A DNA stretch of 64,000 bases from Membranipora membranacea. Lineage: Eukaryota; Bryozoa; Gymnolaemata; Cheilostomatida; Membraniporidae. Positions 1 to 11,301 of this stretch are shown here, one piece after another (positions within the stretch are counted from its first letter, which is position 1; every line of letters begins with the position of its first letter). Made by a program: the position numbers and the translations under genes. Below the pieces are notes generated by a model. That model had not been told where the DNA came from. It was given only the letters and a program-made list of their open reading frames with translations, and ran no database searches. Where the stretch lies: contig OU612068.1 of NCBI GenBank assembly GCA_914767715.1, positions 18,354,001-18,418,000 on the forward strand. Direction: 5' to 3'.

Positions 1-597
1 CAAGCACACTTTGCCTGCCATTGTACTCCTTTGTTCACCAAACAAAAGGCCTTTTGTTACACAACTCTTATAGGTGCATTGGGGCATGTCTCCCTGACAT
101 CGGGCCCCCAGGGCCTATCCAACATACTACAGCATAGGTGTACTTTATTTTGTAATGTAGGCATCTGGAGTTACAAACAATGAACTCCCTCATTGTTACA
201 AGCATGAATACCTTATCAATTTCCAAGCTCATCAACTCCACTGTGAGCACACACAAACTGCAGATGGCTGTCTTGTCTTATAGATAGATCATCAAGGGAG
301 AATTCTCCCTGGATGGATGAAGAGCAGATTTTCTTCTCAAAATTACCTCCTAGTCCTGCAAAAGTTACTGTATTTTTTATCAATTAAGTTAAAATTACCT
401 GCAGTTGACTTCTAGACTTATGTTACAGTAACAGACAACTCCTTAACTATTATCAACATCCTAAGCGACTGGCCAGCAATAGGTTGTCATTGGACAAACC
501 CTAAGACTAAGTATATTCCATTCCAGTTATATCATTTCTCATTTCATGTTTTCTATTCTTTTCTAGAATTGTTCATTTGCAAATTTTCCAGTTGTAA
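1..597. other. Upstream flank, no gene recognised
   Basis: No exon could be supported here. It should hold the promoter and 5' UTR of the MRPL32 gene that follows. It contains two members of a dispersed short-palindrome family: a CAATGA/TCATTG hairpin at 178-195 and a perfect 16-bp palindrome, AGGGAGAATTCTCCCT, at 295-310. Confidence 0.6.
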
Positions 598-2585
598 ATG
601 ATGAACAACAGACTGTTCTCAGGAGCTTTCTTAAGATCAATATGCAATGCATGGCAAAGAGTGATTGATGATCAGAAATCAAAACTTGTGAGGAGCATAG
701 GTAGGCACAATCAAAAGTGTTAGCTAACCTAGTAACTCAACTGTGCTGTCTTAATTACCATTGTGATTGTGACTGTCCATTCATTCAATTATTATCAATT
801 ATTTATTTCACTAGACTCAGTATTTCCACAGACCTGGAAAACATTGAGTAAGTCTGAACTGCCAATGCTTGACTTAGCCTCATAGAATTTTGTGTGGGAA
901 GCATAGGACTGCCACAGTTCCTGATTTTGGGCTTGGTGTGTGTGGGGATGGGAAGGATGGAAGCTCTATTTGCTTTGCAGCTTTCAGTTTGAAGTAAACA
1001 TGATTTTTAACTATTCAAGTTTTTCGCGATTCCCATATTACAAACTATTACTGGTAGGGGAGAAGAGAAGACAACTCTATTCGGCACTAACCGCACGCGT
1101 TTGGAGGTGCTAGAGTTGACTTCTCTTCTCCCCTACCGGTAATAGTGTGTAGTATGGGAATTGTGAAAAACTTGAATTACTTCAAACTGAAAACGTCAAA
1201 GCTAATAGAGCTTCCATCCTTCCCACCCACACCAAGCCCAAAATCAGGAACCGCGGCAGTCCTATGGTGGGAAGCAAATGAAAAGGTTGACATTGTATAC
1301 CCATGGTTTACTAGGAATGTGAATCTCCAACTCGTAATATTATATAATAATAATAAAATAATAATGAAAAATAAATTGTTCTAATAAATTAAAAATAGTA
1401 CTAACTCCTAGGTTAATCCTAGATATTAATACAAAGTAAATAGTCACCGACTTGCCATGTTAATTGGCGAGTTCTAATCGGCTCAGATCAATATGTGCTC
1501 AAAGCTACTTAGCTAGCCTACTATGACCATTTGCAAGATTTAATTTGCTTTTTTGGCAGGTAGGTGTACTGACATTGACAGCCTATATGCCAAAATGTGA
1601 TCGACGGGACAAGGGTCCCACTTTAAAGTTGAAATGAAGTTTAATGTGTTTTAGTGACTTACTCACCCTTCAACACATGTATTTATTTCAGAGCAAAGTT
1701 TTCCCTTCATCAATCCAGCATGCCAGTTGCTACCAGCAGGATTTGCTTCCCCTGCTCAATCATTACACAATGATGATGATCCTTTGAACTTTAACGGAAT
1801 TCTGATGGCTGTTCCTAAAAAAAGAAGAACTGTTGAGAAGAGAAGGCTTCGTACCTTTGGATGGACCAAAAGAATGGAGCACACCCAGCCAAAGACCAAC
1901 ATTGTTACCTGTCCTAAATGTGGCAGCTGGCATGAAAGTCACACAATTTGTGGTATGACCTCGGTTTTGACAATATTTACCTATTAGTTCACAAATAGAA
2001 ATGTGCAATCACACTGTACCATTCAACGGGTATGAAAGTATGACTTGACTTCAAATATTCTTGATAAGCTTGTCTCTGAGTGTGGATAAACCTATGCTAA
2101 AAAATTCTTAATAATGCAGGGCTGTACTTCTGAAGGATTTGTAAGCTTCTTCTTATGTGATCTGACTCGAAGCCAAGCTGCCAAAGCAGTTTAAAGCACG
2201 CATGTGAACAGAATTCCTTTTCCTTAGCAGATTATTGCATGGTTATTTGCAATTATTGTGTTTTAGGCCATTTTAGTTCCCAGGGGAAACAGTGCTTCCT
2301 TGCCTACCCTAGTACTACGGGCCTGTCATTTGATAAACTTTCTTTAGGCTTGGTTCTTATTCTGTAGGTAACTGCTATGACAAAGTTCGACAGAAAACAG
2401 CTGAGATGAGAACCCAACTAGACAAGGATGATGCATACTACTTCAATCAGAATGAGGTTGATGTTGATGACTTACTTGAGAAGAACCAAATTGATATGGA
2501 GTCAGATAAATACCGAATGGAGAAACAGCGATATGCAGAGGAACTCTCATGGTTCAGCGATAATTTGAAAAAGAAAGTCCCATGA
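598..2585 (+). CDS. MRPL32: Mitochondrial ribosomal protein L32 (bL32m)
   Basis: Three exons, 598-700, 1692-1952 and 2368-2585, join in frame to give 193 residues, close to the usual length of about 188. The product is a structural protein of the large mitoribosomal subunit. The first part looks like a mitochondrial presequence (starts MMNNRLFSGAFLRSICNAW). The conserved mature start MAVPKKRRTVEKRRLR lies in exon 2. A four-cysteine zinc ribbon (CPKCGSWHES, then CGNC) is split across the exon 2/3 junction. The second ATG at 601 could also be the start. In yeast and mammals the precursor is matured by the m-AAA protease just before this conserved basic part, which fits the long N-terminal extension seen here. 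The gene is tail-to-tail with ARL6. Identification is from residues; the start is inferred. Confidence 0.95.
893..1278. repeat. Large foldback (inverted-repeat) element in MRPL32 intron 1
   Basis: The left arm (about 897-1088) is matched by its reverse complement in the right arm (about 1106-1277), around a loop of roughly 20 nt with the sequence CACTAACCGCACGCG. Matching blocks include GGTAGGGGAGAAGAGAAG with its complement, and CCTGATTTTGGGCTTGG with its complement. A few short indels and substitutions separate the arms. The structure is MITE-like or foldback. It has no coding capacity. The short reading frame through the right arm is an accident. Confidence 0.9.
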
Positions 2586-2831
2586 TTTTACTTCCAGCTT
2601 TCTTCTCTGTTGAATCTTTTAGAAGTATCCAGATTTGTAAGTCCTTCTTGAGAGGCAAAGAGTTTTTGAAACTTGTTTTAGCTAGTGGTTAGCAATATCA
2701 CTTGAGGCCATTACTATTCAAATTCTTTGCATTCATACTGAATTCCATGAGGAAACAATTACCATCGCATTTCCTCTTGTTTGATTTAGGAAGTGATTTT
2801 CTCACTGTGTTTTGCCCGCTGAGAACAGTAC

Positions 2832-2837
2832 AATAAA
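2832..2837 (+). terminator. Candidate poly(A) signal of MRPL32
   Basis: AATAAA lies 247 nt after the MRPL32 stop codon and is the first canonical hexamer downstream. Confidence 0.6.
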
Positions 2838-3598
2838 GCTCATAAGGCACCCAATATATGTGTTGTATATTTCATGACATTACTGGTATCAACAATACTG
2901 GTGCAAATAATACTTTTCTGACATTTGCTACTCATTTCGAATGGTCAGAATGATGAATAGGTTTCACAAGGGTAACATCAACATAATAGGTCCATCTCAA
3001 CTTCTAAGTTCTCCCTTTGGACTGTATTAAGTTTTCAGAAAAATATTTGAGGAACCTTGAATCACATTTTATTTATATTGGGTAATTTCAAAAGTATTAA
3101 AATATAGAGGGATAAAATGGGATCATGGCACCACTAGTTTGCTACAACTGAGCCAATAATGCTGTAGTGTAGCCTATGTCACCTTGTTATCAAAAACAGC
3201 CATATCCAAAACACAAGAAGCCCGACAGAAATGACTAAATAGTACTCAAATAGTGGTATAAGGTCACACATTTAGTAATAGTTTCACTATTCATTGAGAG
3301 GACTACCAACTGAAGAATATTTTGATTCGCAAGGTTCTTCCCACATGGATGGACGCAGCTCATTCTTTTGAGAAATGATTGAACCATTACTGTAATTTGC
3401 ATTTTCAGATGAGCCATTCCCTGACTTCATATTACCCATAATGATATAATTGTTCTGTCAACGGAAATCATTGGTCTCACAATGAAGAAATGTGGTACAA
3501 GCTTGCTGACAAAAACAGAAAATTGCACATTTAGCCATCGGTTCAGAGTTGGGGTTAGCCTGTTGAAAGTATGACTAATTCTTTTCATCAGCACCCTA
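2838..3598. other. Tail-to-tail spacer between MRPL32 and ARL6
   Basis: No coding exon is seen. It probably holds the ARL6 3' UTR on the minus strand. TTTATT runs near 3068 would be AATAAA on that strand. Confidence 0.5.
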
Positions 3599-5651
3599 CT
3601 ATTTCACTTGCATCACATCCTTTATTTGGTCCGTGAGCCAGTCAATTCCTTCGGCTAGCCCCTCACCAGTCAAGGCGTTACTCGCACATATGTGCCATGG
3701 CTTGTCTCGAATTTCATCTAATACCATCAAATTTGACACCTGAAAAATAACCATATATAATAATAATAGTATAGCATGCAGAGTTGAAACTATGCTTCAA
3801 TCATTGATAAACTGTAAAACATACTACTTGCATTATATCTAAAGTTGTCTCCTTTTTTTCCATCACGCAACAACTCCAAACTATTCCGTCATAAAAATTA
3901 TTATGGAAGCACAATATCAAGGATTATATTCCGCCAGTTGTTTATTGGCTTCCCAGTAACCTGAATAATATCATGTTTTGTTTACGCTTATTCAAAAACA
4001 TAAAGAGGTAAAGATCAGCTTAATCTCAAAGTAAAATGTCGTTAGTTTGGTAGAAAACAAACGAATCATTACAATCAAATTGATGATTTAATCACTAACC
4101 TTGATACTGGTTAGGGCGTCTCTAAGGTCCATCTTGTTTGCAAAGAATAAAATAGGCACTTTTTTACCCATAATATCAGGGTGTTGTAGTATTAGATCTA
4201 ATTCATCTTTAGCTACTACCATTCTCATCTTATCACTGCTATCTGTAAAATGTATAAATAACAAGTGACAGTCATGTTAAAAGTATTAAAAAAAGTATTA
4301 AAAAAAAGTGTTAAAAGTATTAAGAACAAATTTTTAAAAATGGTATGATCTAGATGGATTAAACACAGCTCATGATGGTTTCAACAATAAGTTCATCGAT
4401 CTGTAATAATTAATCAACACTTGATATATGATTTTGGTGCATATATATTTTGTTTGTTGATGAGGTCAACAAGTTGTTATTTTCTTCTTTTTTTATAACA
4501 TGGAAACCTCAATAAAAAATGTGAAATAGTAATATACAATCGCTTACCTATAACAAATATTATGCCATGACAGTCTTTGTAGTAGTGTTCCCACAGGTTT
4601 CTGTATCGCCCCTGTCCAGACATATCAAATGCATTGAACTTGAGAGCTTTTGTAGCAAATGACTCAACAGCAAAGCCAACTGTAGGTACTATGTCCCTAG
4701 TTTTGGCTTCAGGAGGCTTGAGATGATTGATTATTGTGGTTTTACCTGAAATAGGATAAAAACATGCCTTATAACATGCAGAAGGTGTGCTAAAACAAGA
4801 AGTCATACCCAACTTCTTAATTGAGCATCATATGTATTTTTTCAAGTTGAGGCCACATGTCAATCATAAATAGACAGTCTATCTTGTAATAGCACCATGC
4901 AAATATAAGCATAAACCCCTATCCCCATATTTTACCTCCATTCTCTATGAGCCTGGATTTCGCTGGTTGGTGATGTAGGTGAGCTTTTGCCATCATCCTA
5001 AAGGGATGGAATATTATGGCTTGAGAGGTGGGAAGGTCTGATTGACATGAATAGGAGTTGAGTACTATGACCTATGAAAGTTCCTTGATTAGTGCATTGA
5101 TTGCACATTAGAGTCTAAATTATAATTATGACATTCTCCCGATGCTCCAGCTGCCAACAATAAAGACACATTTAACTGACTTGAGCAGTAGCTACTATCA
5201 CAACATCCTACACAGCATCGACCATCCACTCTTTGACATCATTACACCCAATACCTGTACACTCTAAGAGCAAGATGACATGCATACACCCCTGTCTGTC
5301 GAACAACTAAGTATACGAATAGCTTTTTTATCAAATATGCTTCATAATTACAAGGTATGTGCGCAATGTGTCATCTTACCAATCTATTTTTAGTTTCATG
5401 ATTTTTATTCATGCTCATCATTGCCGAGCATTTTTTTCTACAAACTATTCCGTTACAAAGATGTCTCGAAATTGTTCTGTAGAGGGTTTTAAAATAAATC
5501 TCATCTAAAAATAAAGAATCAAACGACAATACTATTAGTATACTTTAGACTAGTTTGCCTTCTTACCGCTGTTGTCAAGTCCAACTACGATTATATTTGC
5601 TTCCCGTTTCTTTAGCCCGAGAAATGTGGCTAATCTGTCAAGTATACCCAT
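3599..5651 (-). CDS. ARL6: ADP-ribosylation factor-like GTPase 6 (BBS3)
   Basis: Four exons on the minus strand, 5651-5567, 4745-4548, 4242-4100 and 3739-3599, join in frame to 188 residues (human ARL6 has 186). The start [15 protein letters not shown] matches the family N-terminal helix. G-motifs are all visible: P-loop GLDNSGKTT, switch [23 protein letters not shown], and the CAS-type G5 motif ([12 protein letters not shown]). The [10 protein letters not shown] wording is typical of ARL6 rather than other ARF-like proteins. In known systems ARL6-GTP recruits the BBSome coat to membranes for ciliary protein traffic. Presence of the gene suggests a ciliated animal. It is head-to-head with EIF3G, 1.65 kb apart. 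Confidence 0.97.
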
Positions 5652-7306
5652 TATTTTCTGAAATACGAAAAATTAAACGTTGAAAACAGAATAAGTACTA
5701 CGATCACAAAAAACCGTATGGATATTCTTTTAATACATGCATAATGTTCTGAAAAGAGGGCCAAATGGTTGAGCAAGCAAACTTTACAAAATAAAAAATC
5801 AATTCCTGAAACTTGCAATACAATATTTTTTCCAAAAACTTTCCAGGTGTATGACAAGACTAGAGAAAGATAGAGAAGAGCTGGTATTATCCATTTCATT
5901 TCTCTGCACGACCCTCGACACCTCAGACCAAAGCAGAATTGTTGTTAAGACTGTCAACTGAAATGATGCTACCTTTGCCAGTAGCTTCCAAAAAATGGGC
6001 TATAGGCGCATTGATTACACATTGGATTGATCAGGGTCATTTTAAAATATTAATAGGCCTATAAACAGGCTCCTATCATTCGCAAAGCTACAAGGATATA
6101 TCCAAACATTCAAGCGGAATTGATTCAGTTATTTACAAAAAGCTCACATTGTTTTATCCTGCAACTTTTTTTGAAAATTGTCTGAAATCCTTCATATCGT
6201 TATGTTATTTTATTCTAAGTCTCACTTGGCCATGACAACAAGGACTCAGTATTACCATATATACGTTTCTATTATAAATTTTGGTTAAAATGTTGGTTAA
6301 AACTTATGAAATAATATAAAAGTGTACCATTAGGCCAAAAATACCAAACTCGATTGGTCAGGAGCCTGCTGTATCACAGAAGGAAGCTCAATAGTCATGA
6401 CGCACATGAACCGATTTGTAATCCAGATGTTTACCGCATGCTTTATCCGCTAGTCCATAGAAATGTAATAAAGGTAAGAGGCTACATGATGGATAAGACG
6501 GGATGGGACTTCTACCATCCTTTAAACATCCCAGGAGGGTAAGTAAGGTACTGCATAAGGGGGATGCTTCTCTACCTGGATTCAGCATACCAATATGCTG
6601 CTCTTTGACAAGTACAAAGTGCATCATTACTACATTGCCATCATCATAGATTAAGGCTATATTGGTATTGTAGAGACTACCTAGCACAAATTAGGCAGTA
6701 CTAACTATAATTGCTTGGAGTGATTATTTGGAAAGAAGAACACTTTTGGATCTTCAACCTACCTCAAGTTAGTGTGTAAAGGAGTGAGTGTAGTAAACAA
6801 AATATGATTTCTTTATTTTTCTCCACTTCAAGTCACTCCAGTCAGACTCTGACTGACTTCACTCACAGTCAGTCACTCTTTCTCTGGTGGTGCCTTCCTT
6901 CCTCCAATCCTCATAAGAACAAGTTGGCTCAATGTGTCAGTTCTGTGGGCCAAGTAGATTAATGTAGGAGTAGTAATTGTGACAATGGCAGAGTGTCACA
7001 AAGTGCCTTAGTTGGAAGGATGGGAAGCTACCAAGAGACCTAACATTGATAGGGTAAATGAATGAGAAAAGAATTTGTTACCATGGAATGTTAATGCTAT
7101 ACCACAATGCACTACAACGCATGCGCATTTTGACAGACACAAAACTGAGGAAGATAGTGCAGTATAGTTTTCTGCAGGTATAATCAGGGTCTCCTTATTG
7201 AATTCTTTTAATCCCTGCTGGTCATAGCCTTGGTAGACTGCGTGACAAAATTTTGACGAATTTACCATCTGTTTTAAGACAATTTCCGATTAGAACAAAG
7301 CTGAAC
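5652..7306. promoter_or_regulatory. Shared upstream region of ARL6 and EIF3G
   Basis: These 1.65 kb separate two divergently transcribed housekeeping-type genes and must hold both promoters and 5' UTRs. No TATA box or CpG-rich core is obvious. No further exon could be supported. Confidence 0.5.
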
Positions 7307-10300
7307 ATGCCTGCATTAGAGACTGAGTGAGTATTACCGAAACAAGAAAGAATAATATGGTTGAGCAATAAACAAATGTGTTATGTGGTTCGAACGAGGG
7401 GTTAGGCCACCTTGGTTAGGCCAATCCAATGAACTAAACCTCCAATGAACTAACTAAAGGTTTAGTTCATTGGTTAGGCCCTCTTCTTACTCTCTGCTTG
7501 GTCTGAAGTTAGATCATTATCCCTGGTTAGATAAAAGATAGATGTTGTTCTCATTTCATTACTATATATTTTGTATGTATTAGTTAGGGTTACTCTCTTA
7601 GAGTCCTTGCTATTACTATCAATCAATGAGTGATGAAATGAATGTGAGTGCAACTTAAACTTACTCACAGCAAGTAGTTAAGTCCTTCCTTGCTTACTAA
7701 CACTCACAGTGAACACACGGACATTTCCTCCTAACCCTTGGCTCAAAAATAATAATGAACTCCCTCTCATCAATGAATATCTATTTCACCCCCCCCCCCC
7801 AAAGAGAAAGTCAACAAGGAGTTTGTTCACATACTGATTATCTTGGTCTTACCGTGTTTCCGCCCCACACCCAAGATCACACAGCAAATGGACACAAGTT
7901 TATTCACAGGTGGTGCGTCAGGGTCCAAATATTTTTTACATTGTTCAAATATGTCACACAGGAGCATCGGGCGATGTAGTACCTATCTATTCTGCTGTTA
8001 GGCAAAACTCGCTTTTTGGCTTTTGATGTTAATTATAAGCAACATCAATTCTTGAATCCATGCGTTATCCATCCTGTAACCACTATGTATTTACCTTGTA
8101 GGCCAAAGGCTAGTTGGGCAGATCAAGTTGATGAGGGAGATAACTTTGGTATGTAGCACATGTTTCCTTATCAATCTTTCCCTGCACATTGTGTTGATTG
8201 CCCCAGAAGCACATCCCACAGCATGGGTCTAAATTTCAGTTTGTCAAAATGTATGACTATGCACATAATCCATAAACCGAAACAGGTTATGATGGCTGTG
8301 TAACATGATTCAACTTAGATATGAGGTTTACAAAAATAATGAGTTTGTGTCAACATAGGAATGTAGATGGCCTATGTTTGATAGTTTGTTCTGAGTGGCC
8401 TCATACATAATTTTTGATTGTAGATTTACCTCCTCCATCTGAATCATTTGATAAGAACACTGGAACCAGAATTGTTACTGAGTATAAAATAAACGAAGAT
8501 GGAAAGAAAGTTAAAGTAGTGAAAACATACAAAACAGAGACAAGAAAAGTGTCAAAGTCTATAGCTAAGAGAAAGGTATGTAACAACCCAGTCCATGTGA
8601 TAGTTATGTGATCAGGGACACCTTGATGTGATACAGCTCTTGCATTTACAAAGTCATAACATGGAATTGACTACATATTACGGTAATAGGGCAAATTATG
8701 CTGGCAGTACAATTCATAATCGTTGCACATTATGTTGTGTTGCAGTCAACCTGATATTTACTACTGAACACTGGTACAATACATTAGGTTTTTTTCAGTA
8801 TTGAACCAAAAAATTCAAAAGCCAGCAGCTTTTATAGCCCACTGTATGTGGAGTTCTAACAATGTCACTGATGGTGATCACAGCATATAGCCTCCATACG
8901 TGACCTGAGTCAACCAATCCCTTGCTTACTATGTTCAAAAAAGTCTACCAATAATACATTAACCTTCTTGTTACATTGTTATAGACATGGAAGAAGTTTG
9001 GAGATGCTACTAAGGATCCACCAGGTCCTAACCCTACTAACACTATCTGTTCAGTTGATGACATATTTATGCAGTTTGTACACACTAAAGAGGCAGTACA
9101 GGAAGCTGAAAATGATCAAGATCCACTTGCCGCACTCAAAGGTATTAAATATAGATATGTCATAATCAACAGAATTATGGTTCAGTAATTCTATAAATAT
9201 AGCTGGATGTGATATCAATCTGCCAGAAAATCCTTGTGTCACAATGTAAAATGAAAAAAGTCATATCATTAACACTTTCTGTCACATAAAAAGTTTGATA
9301 ACTGAGCTTTATTTTTTTGCTAACTTGCAACGGGTCTCAGTTTGCAAGTATGAACAATATTGAGAGAATTTCAGGGATTGTTTCAATATTTAAACAGGTC
9401 AGAAGATGGTTCAATGTCGTATCTGTAAGGGAGACCATTGGACCACCAAGTGTCCATACAAGGATACTCTGGGTACACTGAAGGACTCTATGGCAGAGCC
9501 AGCAGGTACTCCTCCTAATGAGCCTTCAGATGCCGGAGCAGCTAGAGCGGGAGCAGGGTCGGGTAAATACGTACCACCCAGTCAGAGAGGTGGTGCAGGA
9601 GCTAGGGCTAAAGAAGGGGAGACAATGAATGGAAGAGGCGGAGCCAGAGGTATGAGACTTATTCCAAGTTTAATAAAAGTATGAAATCATTTTTAGCTAA
9701 GATTCTGACCTGATCAATTGCGAGGGTATTGGGAGCTTCTCCGAGTCGACAAGGCTGTGTTTCAAAATTTCTACATTCTAAATGCTCTCACATATTTATT
9801 GGCATCCCCAAACTGATCATTGAGGTTAAGTTTTCAGTCACCCTATTCAGTCGACAAGAGAGATTTACCTTATTATTGACAAACAGCGCCTCAGTAAGCT
9901 GAGGGTTAAGACCCTACACTGGATTACAGAGTTGAGTTACGGATAGTTGAGAGTATTCCGCGATTTGCGAATACCATAAACATATAAATGTTTATAAAAT
10001 GGTTATGGCAAATACATAATCTGTGTAGATGTTAACCCGAAATCATTTACCTTAACAGATGACCATGCGACAATCCGAGTGACTAACTTATCTGAGGACA
10101 CACGAGAGGATGACTTACAGGAGCTGTTCCGCCCGTTCGGTGGTATCTCAAGGATTTACTTGGCTAAAGATAAAAATACAGGTGCCTCCAAGGTGAGCTC
10201 AGTTCATTTATTTTACATACGTCAGAGTGTATGACTAAAATATGAGAAATATTAGACGTCTTGAATGGAGAAATATGTCTGTTATCTGGAAATTCTTGTG

Positions 10301-11243
10301 TGAAATGTCTGAGGTAAACCATGTCTGTCTGGCTTGACAACAAGCTTAAGAACTTTGATCTCTCGATCAAGCATTTTCCTGTTCCATTGGCCATTCTACC
10401 AAGTTTTTAAGCCAGTTCCTGATCTATCTCACTATTGTGGTGTACGGTATACCATTGTAAAGAAAAACTGCTTGTCAACTTTTCCCTCATACCATACCTT
10501 GAATAATCTGGCCTGTGCAGTATTTTTTTTGTCAATTGAGTCACACATTGATTACCATCAACTACTGATTACCATCAACTGATTACCATACATTGATTAC
10601 CATCAATTACAATAAACTTCTTCCTATACTAAGTACTTTAATATCCAATAATATCATGAACATCCACAGAGGATTGATTTTGTAATTTGGAGTTTTCCAC
10701 CCTCAACATTAAAAAAGCGAGTCTAGCTAGTTGAAATAAATATTTATTATGACAGAGCCCAGCCATAAGGTGGTAATGCCTAAATCTTGTCTTTTCAGGG
10801 TTTCGCTTTTATCAACTTCCACCGAAAAGAAGACGCAGCTCGGGCAATTAAGGGTGTCTCTGGGTTTGGATATGACCATCTCATCCTCAAGGTGGAATGG
10901 GCCAAGTGAGTTACAAACCTCTTTCCTTACCTTATGTTTGTACACACATGAATCAGATTTTTTTCGGTTATTTTCAAAAAGTGGTGTCAATTTGATGTAC
11001 ATTAATGCCTGCTAAGTTTCTTTAATATGGATGTTATTACGATTTCAATTTCTGAAAATAGTCAGATTAGGAGAAGCCAATTAAGTAAAATGGTTTCCAG
11101 GAAAGTGTGTGCAAAATTCATATGATTCAATTAAATTTCCTGCCAGTCTGTTACAGTTGTCATTTTTTGTTTTTTTTTAAACTGCCAATACTTATATAAT
11201 TGTTTCTTTTTTCAGGCCTTCTGGTGATGGTGCTGCTAAGTAA
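7307..11243 (+). CDS. EIF3G: Translation initiation factor eIF3 subunit G
   Basis: Eight exons, 7307-7326, 8102-8148, 8424-8575, 8985-9141, 9398-9649, 10059-10192, 10799-10905 and 11216-11243, join in frame to 298 residues (human: 320). The tiny first exon encodes MPALETE and joins to PKASWADQV, matching the family N-terminus. A CCHC zinc knuckle, [13 protein letters not shown], lies at residues 132-145. A C-terminal RRM runs from about residue 213 to 290, with RNP2 IRVTNL and RNP1 KGFAFINF. A Gly/Ala/Arg-rich linker ([10 protein letters not shown] and following) joins them. The protein is an RNA-binding subunit of eIF3, acting in scanning and reinitiation in the cytoplasm. The last exon carries only nine codons with the stop. 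Confidence 0.97.
7404..7476. repeat. Hairpin-forming inverted repeat in EIF3G intron 1
   Basis: CCAATGAACTAAACCT is followed after a short spacer by its exact reverse complement AGGTTTAGTTCATTGG, and both are bordered by GGTTAGGCC. It lies inside the first intron of EIF3G. Confidence 0.8.
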
Positions 11244-11295
11244 GAAGATTACACGGAAGATACTGATTGGTTTTATGATTCAGATCTGCTGCAAT

Positions 11296-11301
11296 ATTAA
11301 A
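11296..11301 (+). terminator. Candidate poly(A) signal of EIF3G
   Basis: ATTAAA, a common variant hexamer, lies about 50 nt after the EIF3G stop codon. No AATAAA is nearer. Confidence 0.4.

Noticed and set aside
1145-1384. A 79-codon plus-strand frame
   Set aside because: It runs through the right arm of an inverted-repeat element in an intron and resembles no protein.
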